Shown here in pieces: positions 19,681-29,304 of a DNA stretch of 64,000 bases. Position 1 is the stretch's first letter. Every line of letters begins with the position of its first letter. The translations under genes were made by a program, and so were the position numbers. Source of the DNA: Prochlorococcus sp. AG-409-P19 (GTDB taxonomy: Bacteria; Cyanobacteriota; Cyanobacteriia; PCC-6307; Cyanobiaceae); the NCBI GenBank assembly GCA_003215315.1, contig QCKO01000004.1, positions 55,753 to 119,752 of the forward strand, in the 5' to 3' direction. Below the pieces are notes generated by a model that was not told where the DNA came from, ran no database searches, and worked only from the letters and a program-made list of their open reading frames with translations.

Positions 19681-20799
19681 CTACCACGTGTGATGTGCTT
19701 TCGAGTGACTATTCCATGGAGCGAAATCCTCTGAAAAACATCCTTCCTCTATTGATTGCCTCATAGCACTAGTAAAACGCGCCAAATGAGACAGATTATG
19801 TAAGCTAAGCAAAGTAAGTCCTAGTAATTCTTTGTTACGAATGAGGTGATGCAGATAAGCTCTGGAGTAATTACTACAAGTCTCACAGATACAAGTTTCA
19901 TCCAAAGAAGAATAATCATTACTAAAGCGTGAATTTCGTAAATTCACTTTTGTCCCATTAACTAAGGCAGTCCCATGCCTGCCTAGACGCGTAGGAATAA
20001 CGCAATCAAAAAGATCCATACCGTTAGCAACAGCAATAGCCATTTCTTTCAACGTGCCAATACCCATCAAATATCTAGGCTTGTCTGATGGCAATAACGG
20101 GCCAATTTGTCTAACAATTCTATGCATTTCCTCTACAGGCTCCCCAACACTCACTCCACCTATTGCTATACCAGGCAAATCAAAGCTTGAAACTATCCGT
20201 AAACTTTCCTCTCTTAAATCCGAATAACAGCCTCCCTGAACTATGCCAAATAAAGCTTGATCATTCTTTATATGTGTTTTGGCACATTTTTCTAACCATT
20301 GATGAGTTCTTCTTGTGGCCTCCTGAACCTCTGATACAGATGCAGGGAAAGGAGGGCATTGATCAAAAGCCATTGCAACATCAGAGCCTAAAGCCATTTG
20401 TATTTCAATAGCTTTTTCAGGCGTCAGATATAGATAAGATCCATCTCTTGGATTTTGAAAAGCGACACCTTGATCATCAATTTTATTGAGTTTAGCCAAA
20501 CTAAAGACTTGAAACCCACCCGAATCAGTAAGAATTGGCTTTCTCCAATTCATAAACTTATGAATACCACCAGCAGATTCAATAATGTTTTCTCCAGGTT
20601 GCAAATGAAGATGAAAAGTATTTGCAAGAATCATTTCAGCACCAGTTTTAAGTAACTGATCAGACGTCACTCCCTTAACAGTTCCCAATGTGCCAACAGG
20701 CATAAATCGAGGAGTTTCAATATCACCATGAGGAGTACTAAATGAACCAACACGGGCAAATGTGTTTGGGCAACTACTTTTCAAGTTAAAATCGAACAC
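19681..20799 (-). CDS. tgt: queuine/preQ1 tRNA-ribosyltransferase
   Basis: Exchanges G34 for the queuosine precursor in GUN-anticodon tRNAs. The typical [27 protein letters not shown], the GIVQGG and GGVSVGE loops and the catalytic Asp in [13 protein letters not shown] are present, as are the zinc-ligand Cys residues CICETC near the C-terminus. The track starts at 20835, but [11 protein letters not shown] at a GTG (20799, 372 residues) matches the family N-terminus better; neither site has a good Shine-Dalgarno. It lies just upstream of psbK on the same strand. Confidence 0.93.
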   Translation of the reverse strand: MFDFNLKSSCPNTFARVGSFSTPHGDIETPRFMPVGTLGTVKGVTSDQLLKTGAEMILANTFHLHLQPGENIIESAGGIHKFMNWRKPILTDSGGFQVFSLAKLNKIDDQGVAFQNPRDGSYLYLTPEKAIEIQMALGSDVAMAFDQCPPFPASVSEVQEATRRTHQWLEKCAKTHIKNDQALFGIVQGGCYSDLREESLRIVSSFDLPGIAIGGVSVGEPVEEMHRIVRQIGPLLPSDKPRYLMGIGTLKEMAIAVANGMDLFDCVIPTRLGRHGTALVNGTKVNLRNSRFSNDYSSLDETCICETCSNYSRAYLHHLIRNKELLGLTLLSLHNLSHLARFTSAMRQSIEEGCFSEDFAPWNSHSKAHHTW

Positions 20800-20875
20800 A
20801 AGTTTTTTGCAAATATATTGATACCAAATAGGCATCTAACTAATTATCAGCCTAATTTTGATTAAGGAGTAAATA

Positions 20876-20891
20876 AAGGAGAAAAAAGCTG
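20876..20891 (+). promoter_or_regulatory. Shine-Dalgarno placing a CTG start for cobS
   Basis: AAAGGAG at 20876-20882 is a near-perfect ribosome-binding site. Seven nucleotides after GGAG comes CTG-ATC-AAA-ACA at 20889, in frame with cobS. There is no ATG, GTG or TTG in frame between the stop at 20874 and the TTG at 21003. The site therefore argues for initiation at CTG. Confidence 0.6.
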
Positions 20892-21653
20892 ATCAAAACA
20901 AATTGGCTGAGAGACTTAGCAGGCGCATGGATTTTTTACACAATCCTGCCAAAATGGCCACTTATAAATCCTAAATTCGAAAGAATTGCACGTTTCGCTC
21001 CTTTGATTGGAGTATTTATCGGAGGCATTCAATGTTGTGTCTGGTTAATATTCTCTTATTCTGGATGGAACAATCTTTCAAACATACTTATTTCGATTGT
21101 TACTGGAATAGTTCTAACCGGAGGGTTACATCTTGACGGTCTAATTGACATGGCAGATGGTCTAGCAGCTAGACCATCAAAATGTTTAGAGGCAATGAAA
21201 GATAGCCGAATAGGTGCAATAGGCGTTATAAGTGTAATTCTTATACTTTTCAGTCAATTAGCATTACTCTTGCAACTTGGTCAAAATGTATTAATTGCAT
21301 TCCCTGTAGCCTCCTTTTGGGGCAGGTTTTCTCAACTAATAGCAATAGATAAATATAAATATATCTCCAAAGGCAAGTCCTCATTTCATCATGAATATTG
21401 GAAAGGACTAAGAAAAGAAATAATCCCATCAGCTGTAATATTGTCAGTTGCTATTTTTACTATAATAATATCAAGTAGGAATTTAATATTGATATTATCT
21501 ATTTTACTGGGCTTAATACCATCTATTCTAATACCTTTTATTATAAATAGAAAATTAGGTGGTCATAATGGAGACACTTATGGAGCATCTTTAGTGCTGG
21601 TTGAAACAATAAGTTTTCTATTAATAGCTTTTTTTCTGATCCCAAATAAATAA
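20889..21653 (+). CDS. cobS: adenosylcobinamide-GDP ribazoletransferase (cobalamin-5'-phosphate synthase)
   Basis: Joins adenosylcobinamide-GDP and alpha-ribazole in the last part of B12 synthesis; an integral inner-membrane protein. The track starts at 21003, which would cut off the conserved LRDLAGAWIFYTILPKWP and RIARFAPLIG region. Extending to CTG 20889 gives 254 residues, the usual family length, with LTGGLHLDGLIDMADGL and SRIGAIGV as catalytic motifs and several membrane spans. The 3' end overlaps the convergent kinase gene by 33 nt. Function is secure; the start codon is inferred. Confidence 0.88.
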   Translation: MIKTNWLRDLAGAWIFYTILPKWPLINPKFERIARFAPLIGVFIGGIQCCVWLIFSYSGWNNLSNILISIVTGIVLTGGLHLDGLIDMADGLAARPSKCLEAMKDSRIGAIGVISVILILFSQLALLLQLGQNVLIAFPVASFWGRFSQLIAIDKYKYISKGKSSFHHEYWKGLRKEIIPSAVILSVAIFTIIISSRNLILILSILLGLIPSILIPFIINRKLGGHNGDTYGASLVLVETISFLLIAFFLIPNK

Positions 21654-22748
21654 AAAGGCATTACCTTTTGAAGGTAATGAAGGTGAAAAAATACTTGGGT
21701 TATCAACTAATTGCAATATTGCTCCAATTTGTTTAGCGAGGTCCCTACCCAATGCAAGTCCAAGTCCGCTCCCAGAAGATTCAGGAGTAGATTTACCTCT
21801 ATAACCCTTCTCAAATATCTTTTCTTTATCTTCATCAGCAATTGGTTTCCCAGAATCCCAAACACACAAGCCAATTTCTGATATTTCCAAGCCTAGTGAT
21901 GACTTACTTGGACTATATTTAAATGCATTTTCCAGTAAATTAGCAACTATTTCGGCAATTACACCCTCTGATATTGATGTTTTTTCTTGAGTCCAGTCAG
22001 GCCACTCCGAAGGACTAAACCATTCTCTACCTTGCAAATTAGCAGTGGCTTTTGCACGTTCAATTAATGGCTCTAACAAAGTCTTTAATGATATAGAATC
22101 CTCATTTGAAAAAACCGGTGGCAATAAAAATCTATTAAGACGATCATCCATTGCGGAAGGAAGTTTAATTTGACTCAATTGATCTAGCGCAGACAGGTAT
22201 TTATTTACCTGAGCCTGTTCCGCAAGTAGTCCTTCTACCAAACTAATATTTGTATTATCCGACCCAAGTTTTCTCATAAGTAATTTTGCATAAGTACCTA
22301 GTGCCGTAAGAGGGTTCCTTAATTGATGAACCAAAAGTGCTATTTGCTCTTTCTGATCACTTAATTCTTCTGACAACCTGTTTCTATCAAGTTCTAAGCC
22401 CAGCGAACTAGCAAGAGCACTGGCTGTGGCTTGTAAACGCTGATCCAAAGATATTGGCCAATCCTTACACCCAGGTACCATTTCCACTCTAATGACACCT
22501 AACAAAATCGAACCTTCTTGTAATGGGTACCACCTCCGATCAGAAGATGGGGTCCTCAAAGTGACATCACTTTCTACTGGAGGTAAAACCTTTTCTGAAG
22601 TAGGCCATTGTCCAACAGCATCCAAACTAGGGGAACCACCATCATTAGAACTAGCGATATAAATGACAACTTGAGCAACTTCAATATCAGATTGAAAACT
22701 CATTAGCTGTTGTTGAACAAGATTCAAAAATCTCTGAGAACATTTCAT
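21621..22748 (-). CDS. soluble sensor histidine kinase, Hik2-like
   Basis: A 375-residue kinase with no membrane segment. The N-terminal ~120 residues look like a degenerate GAF domain. The H-box LVHQLRNPLTAL (His141) and the ATPase motifs LLENAFKYSPSK, VWDSGKPI and SGSGLGLALG are intact. A H-box of the HQLRNPLTAL type after a GAF domain is how I remember Hik2 and the chloroplast sensor kinase CSK, which respond to photosynthetic redox or stress and pass phosphate to Rre1. The Hik2 link is an inference from domain order and this short motif. No response regulator is adjacent. Confidence 0.75.
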   Translation of the reverse strand: MKCSQRFLNLVQQQLMSFQSDIEVAQVVIYIASSNDGGSPSLDAVGQWPTSEKVLPPVESDVTLRTPSSDRRWYPLQEGSILLGVIRVEMVPGCKDWPISLDQRLQATASALASSLGLELDRNRLSEELSDQKEQIALLVHQLRNPLTALGTYAKLLMRKLGSDNTNISLVEGLLAEQAQVNKYLSALDQLSQIKLPSAMDDRLNRFLLPPVFSNEDSISLKTLLEPLIERAKATANLQGREWFSPSEWPDWTQEKTSISEGVIAEIVANLLENAFKYSPSKSSLGLEISEIGLCVWDSGKPIADEDKEKIFEKGYRGKSTPESSGSGLGLALGRDLAKQIGAILQLVDNPSIFSPSLPSKGNAFLFIWDQKKSY

Positions 22749-23092
22749 AGGACTACGTTTTCACCAAATCAACGAAGGAGAGCAAACCTTAAGGACTTGT
22801 AAATCCAGAAAAAAGTATTAAGATAATAATAAAAGAAGTAAAGGAACTTCAAAGGAGGTTATCTCAAGATTCATTCGGCAGAATTGCACATTTAAGTGCT
22901 TTCAGGCTATAGCAGAGCTTTGATGGGTGTCCTGCAGAAGTCGAGCTGATTACATTAAGAGATTGTTTTCCCACTAATTTGTGGTGTCAAGACAAGCTTC
23001 CAACGTTATTTTTTAAAAGCCCCTACAGAAGGTTGAGCTTTTAGAAATAACGACTCAATTCAAACTTTCACTTATTCGCCAAATAGTTTGTC
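22749..23092. other. 344-nt intergenic region with an orphan strong Shine-Dalgarno
   Basis: The gap separates two divergent genes (histidine kinase and DUF3155) and so must hold both promoters. It includes AAAGGAGGT at 22851-22859, a near-perfect anti-SD complement with no ATG, GTG or TTG in range. I found no ORF over about 20 codons and none of the tmRNA, SRP RNA or RNase P signature motifs. An unrecognised small RNA cannot be excluded. Confidence 0.5.
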
Positions 23093-23461
23093 ATGTCTAA
23101 GAAACGCAAACGGATTAGCAGAAGGAGACTTGCCGGTCAAAGAGTTATGGCTCATGTCCCAATTTTTCACCTAGAAACCGGACAACACAAACCAGTAACT
23201 GCTGCAAGGCGCTTCATTGCAGAAGAAGGCCTAAATTCTCCAGCTGTTTTAAATGTTCGACGAAACGAGCACACTACTGACAGGTTTTTCTGGGGAGAAA
23301 AAGGTTTATTCAGTGCACAATATGCAGAAGAGAATCATTTCCTATTTCCTTCTCTAAGAGTAATTGTCGATTACCTCGGAGAAGACAAAATATTTGCAGG
23401 TCTAGAACTCACAGCTGATGACTGGGAAGAGATAGAAGAATATGAATATGCTTTTGTGTAA
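23093..23461 (+). CDS. DUF3155 family protein
   Basis: A 122-residue cyanobacteria-only protein. It opens with a very basic patch (MSKKRKRISRRRLAGQRVM) and ends in a strongly acidic tail (LTADDWEEIEEYEYAF). The family assignment is from memory of the N-terminal KRKRISRRRLEGQR-type pattern; function is unknown. The basic segment suggests nucleic-acid or ribosome binding, but there is no direct evidence. Its stop is directly followed by that of the convergent esterase gene. Confidence 0.75.
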   Translation: MSKKRKRISRRRLAGQRVMAHVPIFHLETGQHKPVTAARRFIAEEGLNSPAVLNVRRNEHTTDRFFWGEKGLFSAQYAEENHFLFPSLRVIVDYLGEDKIFAGLELTADDWEEIEEYEYAFV

Positions 23462-24067
23462 TCAAAGCCAATTTTTTAAAGTCAGTTGAATTGCTTGAAT
23501 TGCAGAATTAGGGATTTCATGTTTCCCATCAAATAAAAATAATTCACACTCTAGGTTATTTCTTATCATTAAATTGACTGTTTTCTCCGAAGCTGTCCAT
23601 GGCACCACCTGATCATGCTTACCATGAGCCAGAAAAAGTTTTGACATATTTTGCTTTGGCAACCAACTTGGATGTGGGTAAGAACTACAAGCAATAACTC
23701 CGCCTAAAAGCATATTTGAAGCAATTTCTAAGGCCATAGCTCCACCTTGAGAGAATCCCAATAGGTACGTTTGACTTAATGGGATCTCAGACTCCATAGC
23801 AGTGGCCTTTATTCGACTTTCCAAGGCAAATACTGCCGCGGGGACTGAGTCCCAATCATGTGGGTAGAGTGAATACCATTGTTTGCCAAAACCATCAGGA
23901 TGTAATTGCGGAGCACGATATGAAATTATTTCAAATATGTTCTCATCAATATTTTTCAGAGCCATTCCTAGCGGTAACAAATCCTCAGCATCAGCACCCC
24001 AACCATGTAGCAAAAGCAACCTATGTGTCGCCAAATGATCATCTAAAAAAATAAATTCATTATTCAT
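23462..24067 (-). CDS. alpha/beta hydrolase, carboxylesterase/phospholipase type
   Basis: The nucleophile elbow GFSQGG (about residues 104-109) and the oxyanion segment [18 protein letters not shown] are clear, with the catalytic His in DGKHEIP near the C-terminus. The track starts at a TTG (24076), but the ATG three codons later (24067, MNNEF) is preferred, giving 201 residues. It belongs to the phospholipase/carboxylesterase (YpfH/EstB-like) group. The substrate is unknown. It is divergent from purH. Confidence 0.82.
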   Translation of the reverse strand: MNNEFIFLDDHLATHRLLLLHGWGADAEDLLPLGMALKNIDENIFEIISYRAPQLHPDGFGKQWYSLYPHDWDSVPAAVFALESRIKATAMESEIPLSQTYLLGFSQGGAMALEIASNMLLGGVIACSSYPHPSWLPKQNMSKLFLAHGKHDQVVPWTASEKTVNLMIRNNLECELFLFDGKHEIPNSAIQAIQLTLKNWL

Positions 24068-24124
24068 ACTGTGCAATTTGCATCTTTGATGCGTAGGTTA
24101 TCTACTTGGATCAATTTTTCTTTC

Positions 24125-25681
24125 ATGGCACCAATAGCTCTAATAAGTGTCTCAGATAAGACCAATATCATATCCCTAGCTAAAACATTGACAGAGGATT
24201 TAGGGTTTCAGATCATTTCCAGCGGAGGAACCGCAAAATTACTTGCATCAAACAAAATACCAGTTACAACAGTAGCTACTTACACTGGATTTCCTGAAAT
24301 TCTAAATGGGAGAGTCAAAACACTACATCCAAAAATCCATGGTGGTATTTTAGCTTCAGGGGACAAAGAATCACACATAAATGATTTAGAAAAAAATAAT
24401 ATTTCCAAAATTGATTTAGTTATAGTAAATCTCTATCCATTTAAAAAAACAGTTGCTCAAAAAGATGTCACTTGGGATAGAGCAATAGAAAACATCGATA
24501 TTGGTGGTCCTACAATGGTTAGAGCGGCAGCCAAGAATCATACTGATGTATTAGTAATAACAAATCCCAATCAATACCAAGAAGTAATTGATGCACTTAA
24601 AGCAAAGTCAATTACAAATAAATTTCGAAAAAAGCTTGCCCTGGATGCATTCGAACATACTGCTTCGTATGATTTAGCAATCAGCAAATGGATGGGGAAA
24701 GATATTGAATCAACCTCTTCTGATTGGGTTGAATCTCTTCCTTTAAAACAAAACCTTAGATATGGTGAAAACCCTCATCAAAAAGCATCTTGGTATGGGC
24801 AAGAAGGTATAGGCTGGGGAGGCGCAATTAAGTTACAAGGTAAAGAATTAAGTACTAATAATCTTTTAGACTTAGAGTCTGCACTTGCAACTGTTCTCGA
24901 GTTTGGATATCAAGAAGACTTATCTAACCCTATCAAGCAAAAGGCTGCCGTAGTTGTTAAACATACAAACCCATGTGGAGTTGCAATTGGAGACAGTCCT
25001 GAAATAGCGATTAAAAAAGCTCTAGATGCTGATAGAGTAAGTGCTTTTGGTGGAATTGTTGCATTAAATTGCACCGTAAATGCTTCAACCGCAGAAGAAT
25101 TAAAAACCTTATTTGTAGAATGTATTGTTGCTCCTTATTTCACAGAAGATGCTAAAAAAATACTATCCCAGAAAAAGAATTTACGTATTTTAGAGTTACA
25201 AAGAATCTATATTAACAATGCAGGGAAACAACACATTAGAAGCATTTTAGGCGGACTTTTAATTCAAGAAAAAGATAATCAACTAGTCGATGAAAAAGAT
25301 TGGAAAGTTGTTACAAAGTTGGAACCCACTGAAAGTGAATATGCAGATTTAGAGTTTGCATGGAGATTAGTTAGACATATAAGATCTAATGCAATAGCAA
25401 TAGCATCTAAAGGGCAAAGTATAGGGATTGGCGCAGGACAAATGAATAGGGTAGGCGCAGCAAAAATAGCTTTAGAAGCCTCTTCAGAAAGAGCATCTGG
25501 AGCTGTATTAGCTAGCGATGGTTTTTTCCCTTTTGAGGATACTGTGAGAATGGCTGCTAAATATGGAATAAAAGCAATAATTCAACCAGGTGGAAGTATA
25601 AGAGACCAAGATTCAATAATTGCTTGTAATGAACTTGGACTAAAAATGGTTATGACTGGAAGAAGACATTTTTTGCATTAG
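24125..25681 (+). CDS. purH: bifunctional AICAR transformylase/IMP cyclohydrolase
   Basis: The final two steps of purine synthesis. The N-terminal IMP cyclohydrolase domain ([32 protein letters not shown]) and the C-terminal AICAR transformylase domain ([26 protein letters not shown]) are intact. The track begins at a GTG at 24071, but family members begin at [12 protein letters not shown], so I place the start at ATG 24125 (518 residues). It is a single gene here, with no other pur genes nearby. Confidence 0.96.
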   Translation: MAPIALISVSDKTNIISLAKTLTEDLGFQIISSGGTAKLLASNKIPVTTVATYTGFPEILNGRVKTLHPKIHGGILASGDKESHINDLEKNNISKIDLVIVNLYPFKKTVAQKDVTWDRAIENIDIGGPTMVRAAAKNHTDVLVITNPNQYQEVIDALKAKSITNKFRKKLALDAFEHTASYDLAISKWMGKDIESTSSDWVESLPLKQNLRYGENPHQKASWYGQEGIGWGGAIKLQGKELSTNNLLDLESALATVLEFGYQEDLSNPIKQKAAVVVKHTNPCGVAIGDSPEIAIKKALDADRVSAFGGIVALNCTVNASTAEELKTLFVECIVAPYFTEDAKKILSQKKNLRILELQRIYINNAGKQHIRSILGGLLIQEKDNQLVDEKDWKVVTKLEPTESEYADLEFAWRLVRHIRSNAIAIASKGQSIGIGAGQMNRVGAAKIALEASSERASGAVLASDGFFPFEDTVRMAAKYGIKAIIQPGGSIRDQDSIIACNELGLKMVMTGRRHFLH

Positions 25682-25707
25682 ATAGTAAATAATTGATTAA
25701 CAAGCAG

Positions 25708-25722
25708 CTAAGTTTTACTTAG
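25708..25722. terminator. short hairpin between convergent purH and DoxX
   Basis: CTAAGT-TTT-ACTTAG is a perfect 6-bp stem with a 3-nt loop, enclosed by a weaker outer ATTGA...TCAAT pairing. It abuts the DoxX stop codon and sits between convergent genes. There is no clear T-run, so terminator activity is only suggested. Confidence 0.35.
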
Positions 25723-26253
25723 TCAATCACCTTTAGGATAATAAGTTATTTTATTTGATTTTCTAATAATAGATAGTCTTCCTGGACCTGCACAAAGGAA
25801 ATAAAATGATATTGCAGCATAAATAGCTGAAAGCTCAAAAATATAATTATGACCTTCCACAACGGCAAAAGGAAAACCTTCCAAACCCGTATCAATCATA
25901 TGAAAATAAAGAGCAAATAGCATTGTCGATAAAAGTCCCAAAGCACTTAAGCGTGCAAAGATGCCTGTTGCCAATCCAATTGGACAAATAATTTGGGTAA
26001 TGCCTGCTATATAAGTCCAGATAACAGGATCTCCAGGTAAGAATCCGAAGTATTTAGCAACGACAAACTCTGCGAATCCTCCTGGATCATTAAGTTTTTC
26101 CAAGCCATGATGAATCATCAACAAGCTAAAAGAAATGCGTAGAAGAAAAATGGCAAGTTCCCCTAAAATATTTACTTCATCAGGACTTTGAACAACCACT
26201 TCTACTTTTTGAGAATCAGCTTCCTTATTTTGAGAGTTTGTAGCTTGAGCCAT
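25723..26253 (-). CDS. DoxX family membrane protein
   Basis: 176 residues with a polar N-terminal tail of about 30 and four membrane helices in the DoxX/SURF4 pattern (ILLRISFSLLMIHHGLEKLNDPGG, then IWTYIAGITQIICPIGLATGIFARLSALGL, then a helix after MLFALYFHM). DoxX proteins are linked to thiosulfate or quinone metabolism and oxidative stress, but the role is not settled. It sits alone between purH and ispH, 59 nt from the latter. Confidence 0.82.
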   Translation of the reverse strand: MAQATNSQNKEADSQKVEVVVQSPDEVNILGELAIFLLRISFSLLMIHHGLEKLNDPGGFAEFVVAKYFGFLPGDPVIWTYIAGITQIICPIGLATGIFARLSALGLLSTMLFALYFHMIDTGLEGFPFAVVEGHNYIFELSAIYAAISFYFLCAGPGRLSIIRKSNKITYYPKGD

Positions 26254-26312
26254 CTGGACTAAAAATTAGACCCCTATCCTACGAGAAGTTAGGTCGAATT
26301 TGTGATAAAAGT

Positions 26313-27521
26313 CTAATTAACTTTTTTTTCACTAAGCTTCATAAGCTTATTAATTACATGCTCAACAACTCTATCTGGAGTTGAAGCACCAGAAGTAATA
26401 CCAACATTTATAGAACCCTCAGGTAAAAAATGATTATCAGTGACCAATTCTCCTTCTAAAGGCATATGAGTAATTGTGTTGTCTTCTTCTCCTATACGGT
26501 CTGGCGTATCAATATGAAATGAACGAATACCTCGACTTACAGCAATTTCTTGAAGATGAGTTGTATTGGAAGAATTAAAACCGCCAATAACTACCATTAA
26601 ATCAAGTGGTTCATCAACCAAGGAGAACATTGCACCTTGCCTTTCTTCTGTAGCATCACAAATAGTATTAAAAGCAAGGAAATGTTTATTTAATTCCGCT
26701 GGGCCATATTTCTTTAACATTGTTTTTTCAAATAACCTTCCAATTTCTTCTGTCTCACTCTTCAACATTGTTGTTTGGTTAGCAACACCTAATCGTTGGA
26801 GATCTTTATCAGGGTCAAAGCCTTTTGAAGAAGCCTTAGAAAACCGTTGCAAAAAATCCGTGCGATTCCCATTACCAAGTATATAATTAGCAACAAAAAT
26901 AGCTTCTTCCAGGTCAAAAACAACTAAATAAGTGCCTGCAAAAGAACTTGTAGCAAGTGTTTCTTCATGTTTATATTTCCCATGAATTATGGATGTAAAT
27001 GTATGTTTCTTATGCTTTTCAACTGTATGCCAAACCTTTGAAACCCATGGGCAAGTTGTATCAATAATATGACAACCTCTCTCATGCAAAAGCTGCATAT
27101 CCTGTACAGTTGCACCAAATGCAGGAAGTATCACAACATCTCCATCTTTAACATCAGAAAAATCCTTGACCCCTTTTTCCTCTGATATAAAAAGTACATT
27201 CATATTCCGTAAATGATCATTAACGGAAGGATTATGAATAATCTCATTAGTTATCCAAATTCTTTCATCTGGGTAATGCTTTCTAGTTTCATAAGCCATC
27301 GCCACTGCCCGTTCTACACCCCAACAAAAACCAAATGCCTCTGCTAACTTTACTTTTAATCTTCCATACTCTAGAAGATTTCCATTATCTCTGATAGAAC
27401 CAATTAATCCACTTTGGTAAGCCTGGGCAAGTGCTTTTGCTCTTTTATTAGCCGAGCCAAAACCTCTTCGGTTGTATCTATCCGATTTATGAAGAGTTTG
27501 TTTAAAAGCTTGAGTATCCAT
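26313..27521 (-). CDS. ispH: 4-hydroxy-3-methylbut-2-enyl diphosphate reductase
   Basis: The last step of the MEP isoprenoid pathway, supplying carotenoids, phytol and quinones. A 4Fe-4S enzyme: the three cluster cysteines lie in [23 protein letters not shown] and [11 protein letters not shown]. The 402-residue length and the N-terminal ~60-residue extension are of the cyanobacterial/plant class rather than the shorter E. coli class. It is downstream of amt on the same strand but separated by a strong terminator. Confidence 0.95.
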   Translation of the reverse strand: MDTQAFKQTLHKSDRYNRRGFGSANKRAKALAQAYQSGLIGSIRDNGNLLEYGRLKVKLAEAFGFCWGVERAVAMAYETRKHYPDERIWITNEIIHNPSVNDHLRNMNVLFISEEKGVKDFSDVKDGDVVILPAFGATVQDMQLLHERGCHIIDTTCPWVSKVWHTVEKHKKHTFTSIIHGKYKHEETLATSSFAGTYLVVFDLEEAIFVANYILGNGNRTDFLQRFSKASSKGFDPDKDLQRLGVANQTTMLKSETEEIGRLFEKTMLKKYGPAELNKHFLAFNTICDATEERQGAMFSLVDEPLDLMVVIGGFNSSNTTHLQEIAVSRGIRSFHIDTPDRIGEEDNTITHMPLEGELVTDNHFLPEGSINVGITSGASTPDRVVEHVINKLMKLSEKKVN

Positions 27522-27575
27522 TAAAAATAACTAAAAAATAAAATCTTCAAAATTTTCAACTCAGTAGAGCATACA

Positions 27576-27610
27576 TTAAAAAAGCCCGGAAAACTTCCGA
27601 GCTTTTTTAA
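27576..27610. terminator. strong hairpin terminator after amt
   Basis: TTAAAAAAGCCCGGAA-AAC-TTCCGAGCTTTTTTAA forms an almost perfect palindrome with T-runs on both strands. It lies between the amt stop and the ispH start and would terminate amt before ispH. Confidence 0.85.
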
Positions 27611-27631
27611 CTTTAACTTCTTACAAATGAA

Positions 27632-29122
27632 CTAGCTAGAAGCAAAATCTGGATAAGCCTCCATACCATGCTCACCAATATCAAGACCTTGAATCTCTTC
27701 TGCCTCAGATACTCTAATACCACCAAAGAAACCACCTATCAGTTTCCAAGCGACCCAACAAGTTACAACTGTCCAAATTCCATAGGCTGCAGCACCTAAA
27801 GCTTGAATAAAGAATTGATTCAAGCCTCCTCCATTCAAAATGCCTATTCCTGCAGCGCCAGGATCCATTCCATCAACTCCCCAAAGACCAATTACAACTG
27901 TTCCCCATACACCACAGACTCCATGCACTGAAAAAGCTCCTACAGGGTCATCAATTCCTGCGGCATCAAGAGCAGCTACTGCAAAAACAACTATTACACC
28001 ACCTGCTGCACCAGCAAGCCAAGAACCTGCAAAAGTCATGTTTCCGCATCCGGCAGTAATACTTACTAATCCAGCAAGTATGCCATTAATGATCATTGTT
28101 AAATCTGGCTTACCTGAAGTAACAGTAGATACAACCGTTGCAGCAATAGCTCCACCAGCAGCAGCCAATGTTGTTGTGACAGCAACATAAGCCACATACT
28201 GATCCATCGCTAATTCCGAACCAGGGTTAAACCCATACCAACCAATCCATAGAACCAAAGCTCCTAATGTTGCAATTGCCATATTGTGTCCTGGCATTGC
28301 CTGAGCTTTACCATCAACGAATTTTCCAATACGAGGTCCTAAAAGCATTGCGCCAACAAGACCAGCCCAACCTCCTACAGAGTGAACAATAGAAGAACCA
28401 GCAAAATCAATAAATCCTAATTCACTTAACCAACCACCATTCCACTGCCAGCTACCAGCAATAGGATAAATAAAAGCTGTTAAAACCAAAGAAAAGACTA
28501 CAAATTCACCAAATTTGACCCTTTCAGCAACCAATCCAGAAACAATAGTTGCAGCGGTTCCCGCAAATGCTGCCTGGAACAAAAAGTCAACAGCAGGAAC
28601 AAGGCAACCAGTTTCTCCAGCTGCTGCGCATTCAAGTGCGCCAGAGGGATCAGGGTCTACAAAAAGTCCCTGAAAATAAATCCATCCATCAACAACTGAA
28701 CCGCCATACATTATTGAATAGCCGATAAACCAATAAGCGGTAACGGCAAGAGCAAAAACAAACAAATTCTTAGCCAAAATATTTACTGCATTTTTCTGAC
28801 GACACATACCAGCTTCAACCATCGCAAAGCCTGCATTCATAAAGATCACAAGGATGGTTGCAACGAATAACCAAAGATTGTCAGCTAAAAACGTTGCTGC
28901 TTGAGGACCTGTTAAGTCAGACAAGCCAACTCCAGCTCTAGCAGAAAAAGTAAAAATCCCTAGGCCTAGCAATGCAAGTGGCACACTTGCTAGCCAAATC
29001 AATGATTGACTGGTTCTAAGTCCTCGGATACTTCTAAGTAAAAGCATTGGCCCGTTCAAAAGACTTGCGTCTTGTAATCGAGTCCTGCTCCTCCTTGAAG
29101 GAGAATGCAAGGCAGTGGTCAT
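27632..29122 (-). CDS. amt: ammonium transporter
   Basis: An Amt/Rh family ammonium channel with about 11 membrane helices after a leader. The signatures MNAGFAMVEAGMCRQKNAVNIL and SIVHSVGGWAGLVGAMLLGPR (pore region) are clear. The track begins at 29221 within a regulatory palindrome; the MTTALHSPSRR start at ATG 29122 has AAGGA five bases upstream and gives 496 residues, so I use that. A strong NtcA box lies about 83 nt upstream of the ATG, which predicts induction under nitrogen limitation. It is likely the main ammonium uptake system. Confidence 0.94.
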   Translation of the reverse strand: MTTALHSPSRRSRTRLQDASLLNGPMLLLRSIRGLRTSQSLIWLASVPLALLGLGIFTFSARAGVGLSDLTGPQAATFLADNLWLFVATILVIFMNAGFAMVEAGMCRQKNAVNILAKNLFVFALAVTAYWFIGYSIMYGGSVVDGWIYFQGLFVDPDPSGALECAAAGETGCLVPAVDFLFQAAFAGTAATIVSGLVAERVKFGEFVVFSLVLTAFIYPIAGSWQWNGGWLSELGFIDFAGSSIVHSVGGWAGLVGAMLLGPRIGKFVDGKAQAMPGHNMAIATLGALVLWIGWYGFNPGSELAMDQYVAYVAVTTTLAAAGGAIAATVVSTVTSGKPDLTMIINGILAGLVSITAGCGNMTFAGSWLAGAAGGVIVVFAVAALDAAGIDDPVGAFSVHGVCGVWGTVVIGLWGVDGMDPGAAGIGILNGGGLNQFFIQALGAAAYGIWTVVTCWVAWKLIGGFFGGIRVSEAEEIQGLDIGEHGMEAYPDFASS

Positions 29123-29204
29123 AAAATTCCTTACTGCGAAAAACTGATTGGACAAATCACCAATCTGTACAAAATAAATATTGACCAAATCTCCTACCTT
29201 CAGA

Positions 29205-29220
29205 TGTACGGGTTGATACA
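29205..29220 (-). promoter_or_regulatory. NtcA-binding site upstream of amt
   Basis: On the minus strand TGTATCAACCCGTACA is a perfect match to the NtcA palindrome TGTA-N8-TACA. An AT-rich TATTTATTTT -10-like stretch begins about 25 nt downstream, the spacing order used by activated (class II) promoters. ntcA itself is in this window (42939). The match is direct; activation is inferred. Confidence 0.82.
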
Positions 29221-29304
29221 AAAAGGGGAACCAATTCTCAATAATGTATATCTCGATACATTATTTGATCTTTCCTATAAGTCCCCAAAAATAAGATTGA
29301 TTTT

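Noticed and set aside
22749-23092. tmRNA, SRP RNA, RNase P RNA or 6S RNA
   Set aside because: The signature sequences of the first three were looked for and not seen; no 6S-like long bulged hairpin was evident.
24071-24124. N-terminal extension of purH from GTG
   Set aside because: The family start [12 protein letters not shown] begins at 24125; the extension overlaps the divergent esterase promoter.
27840-28190. 116-residue Ala/Thr/Pro-rich plus-strand ORF inside amt
   Set aside because: An antisense shadow of the membrane-helix codons of amt; its composition is explained by the complementary strand.
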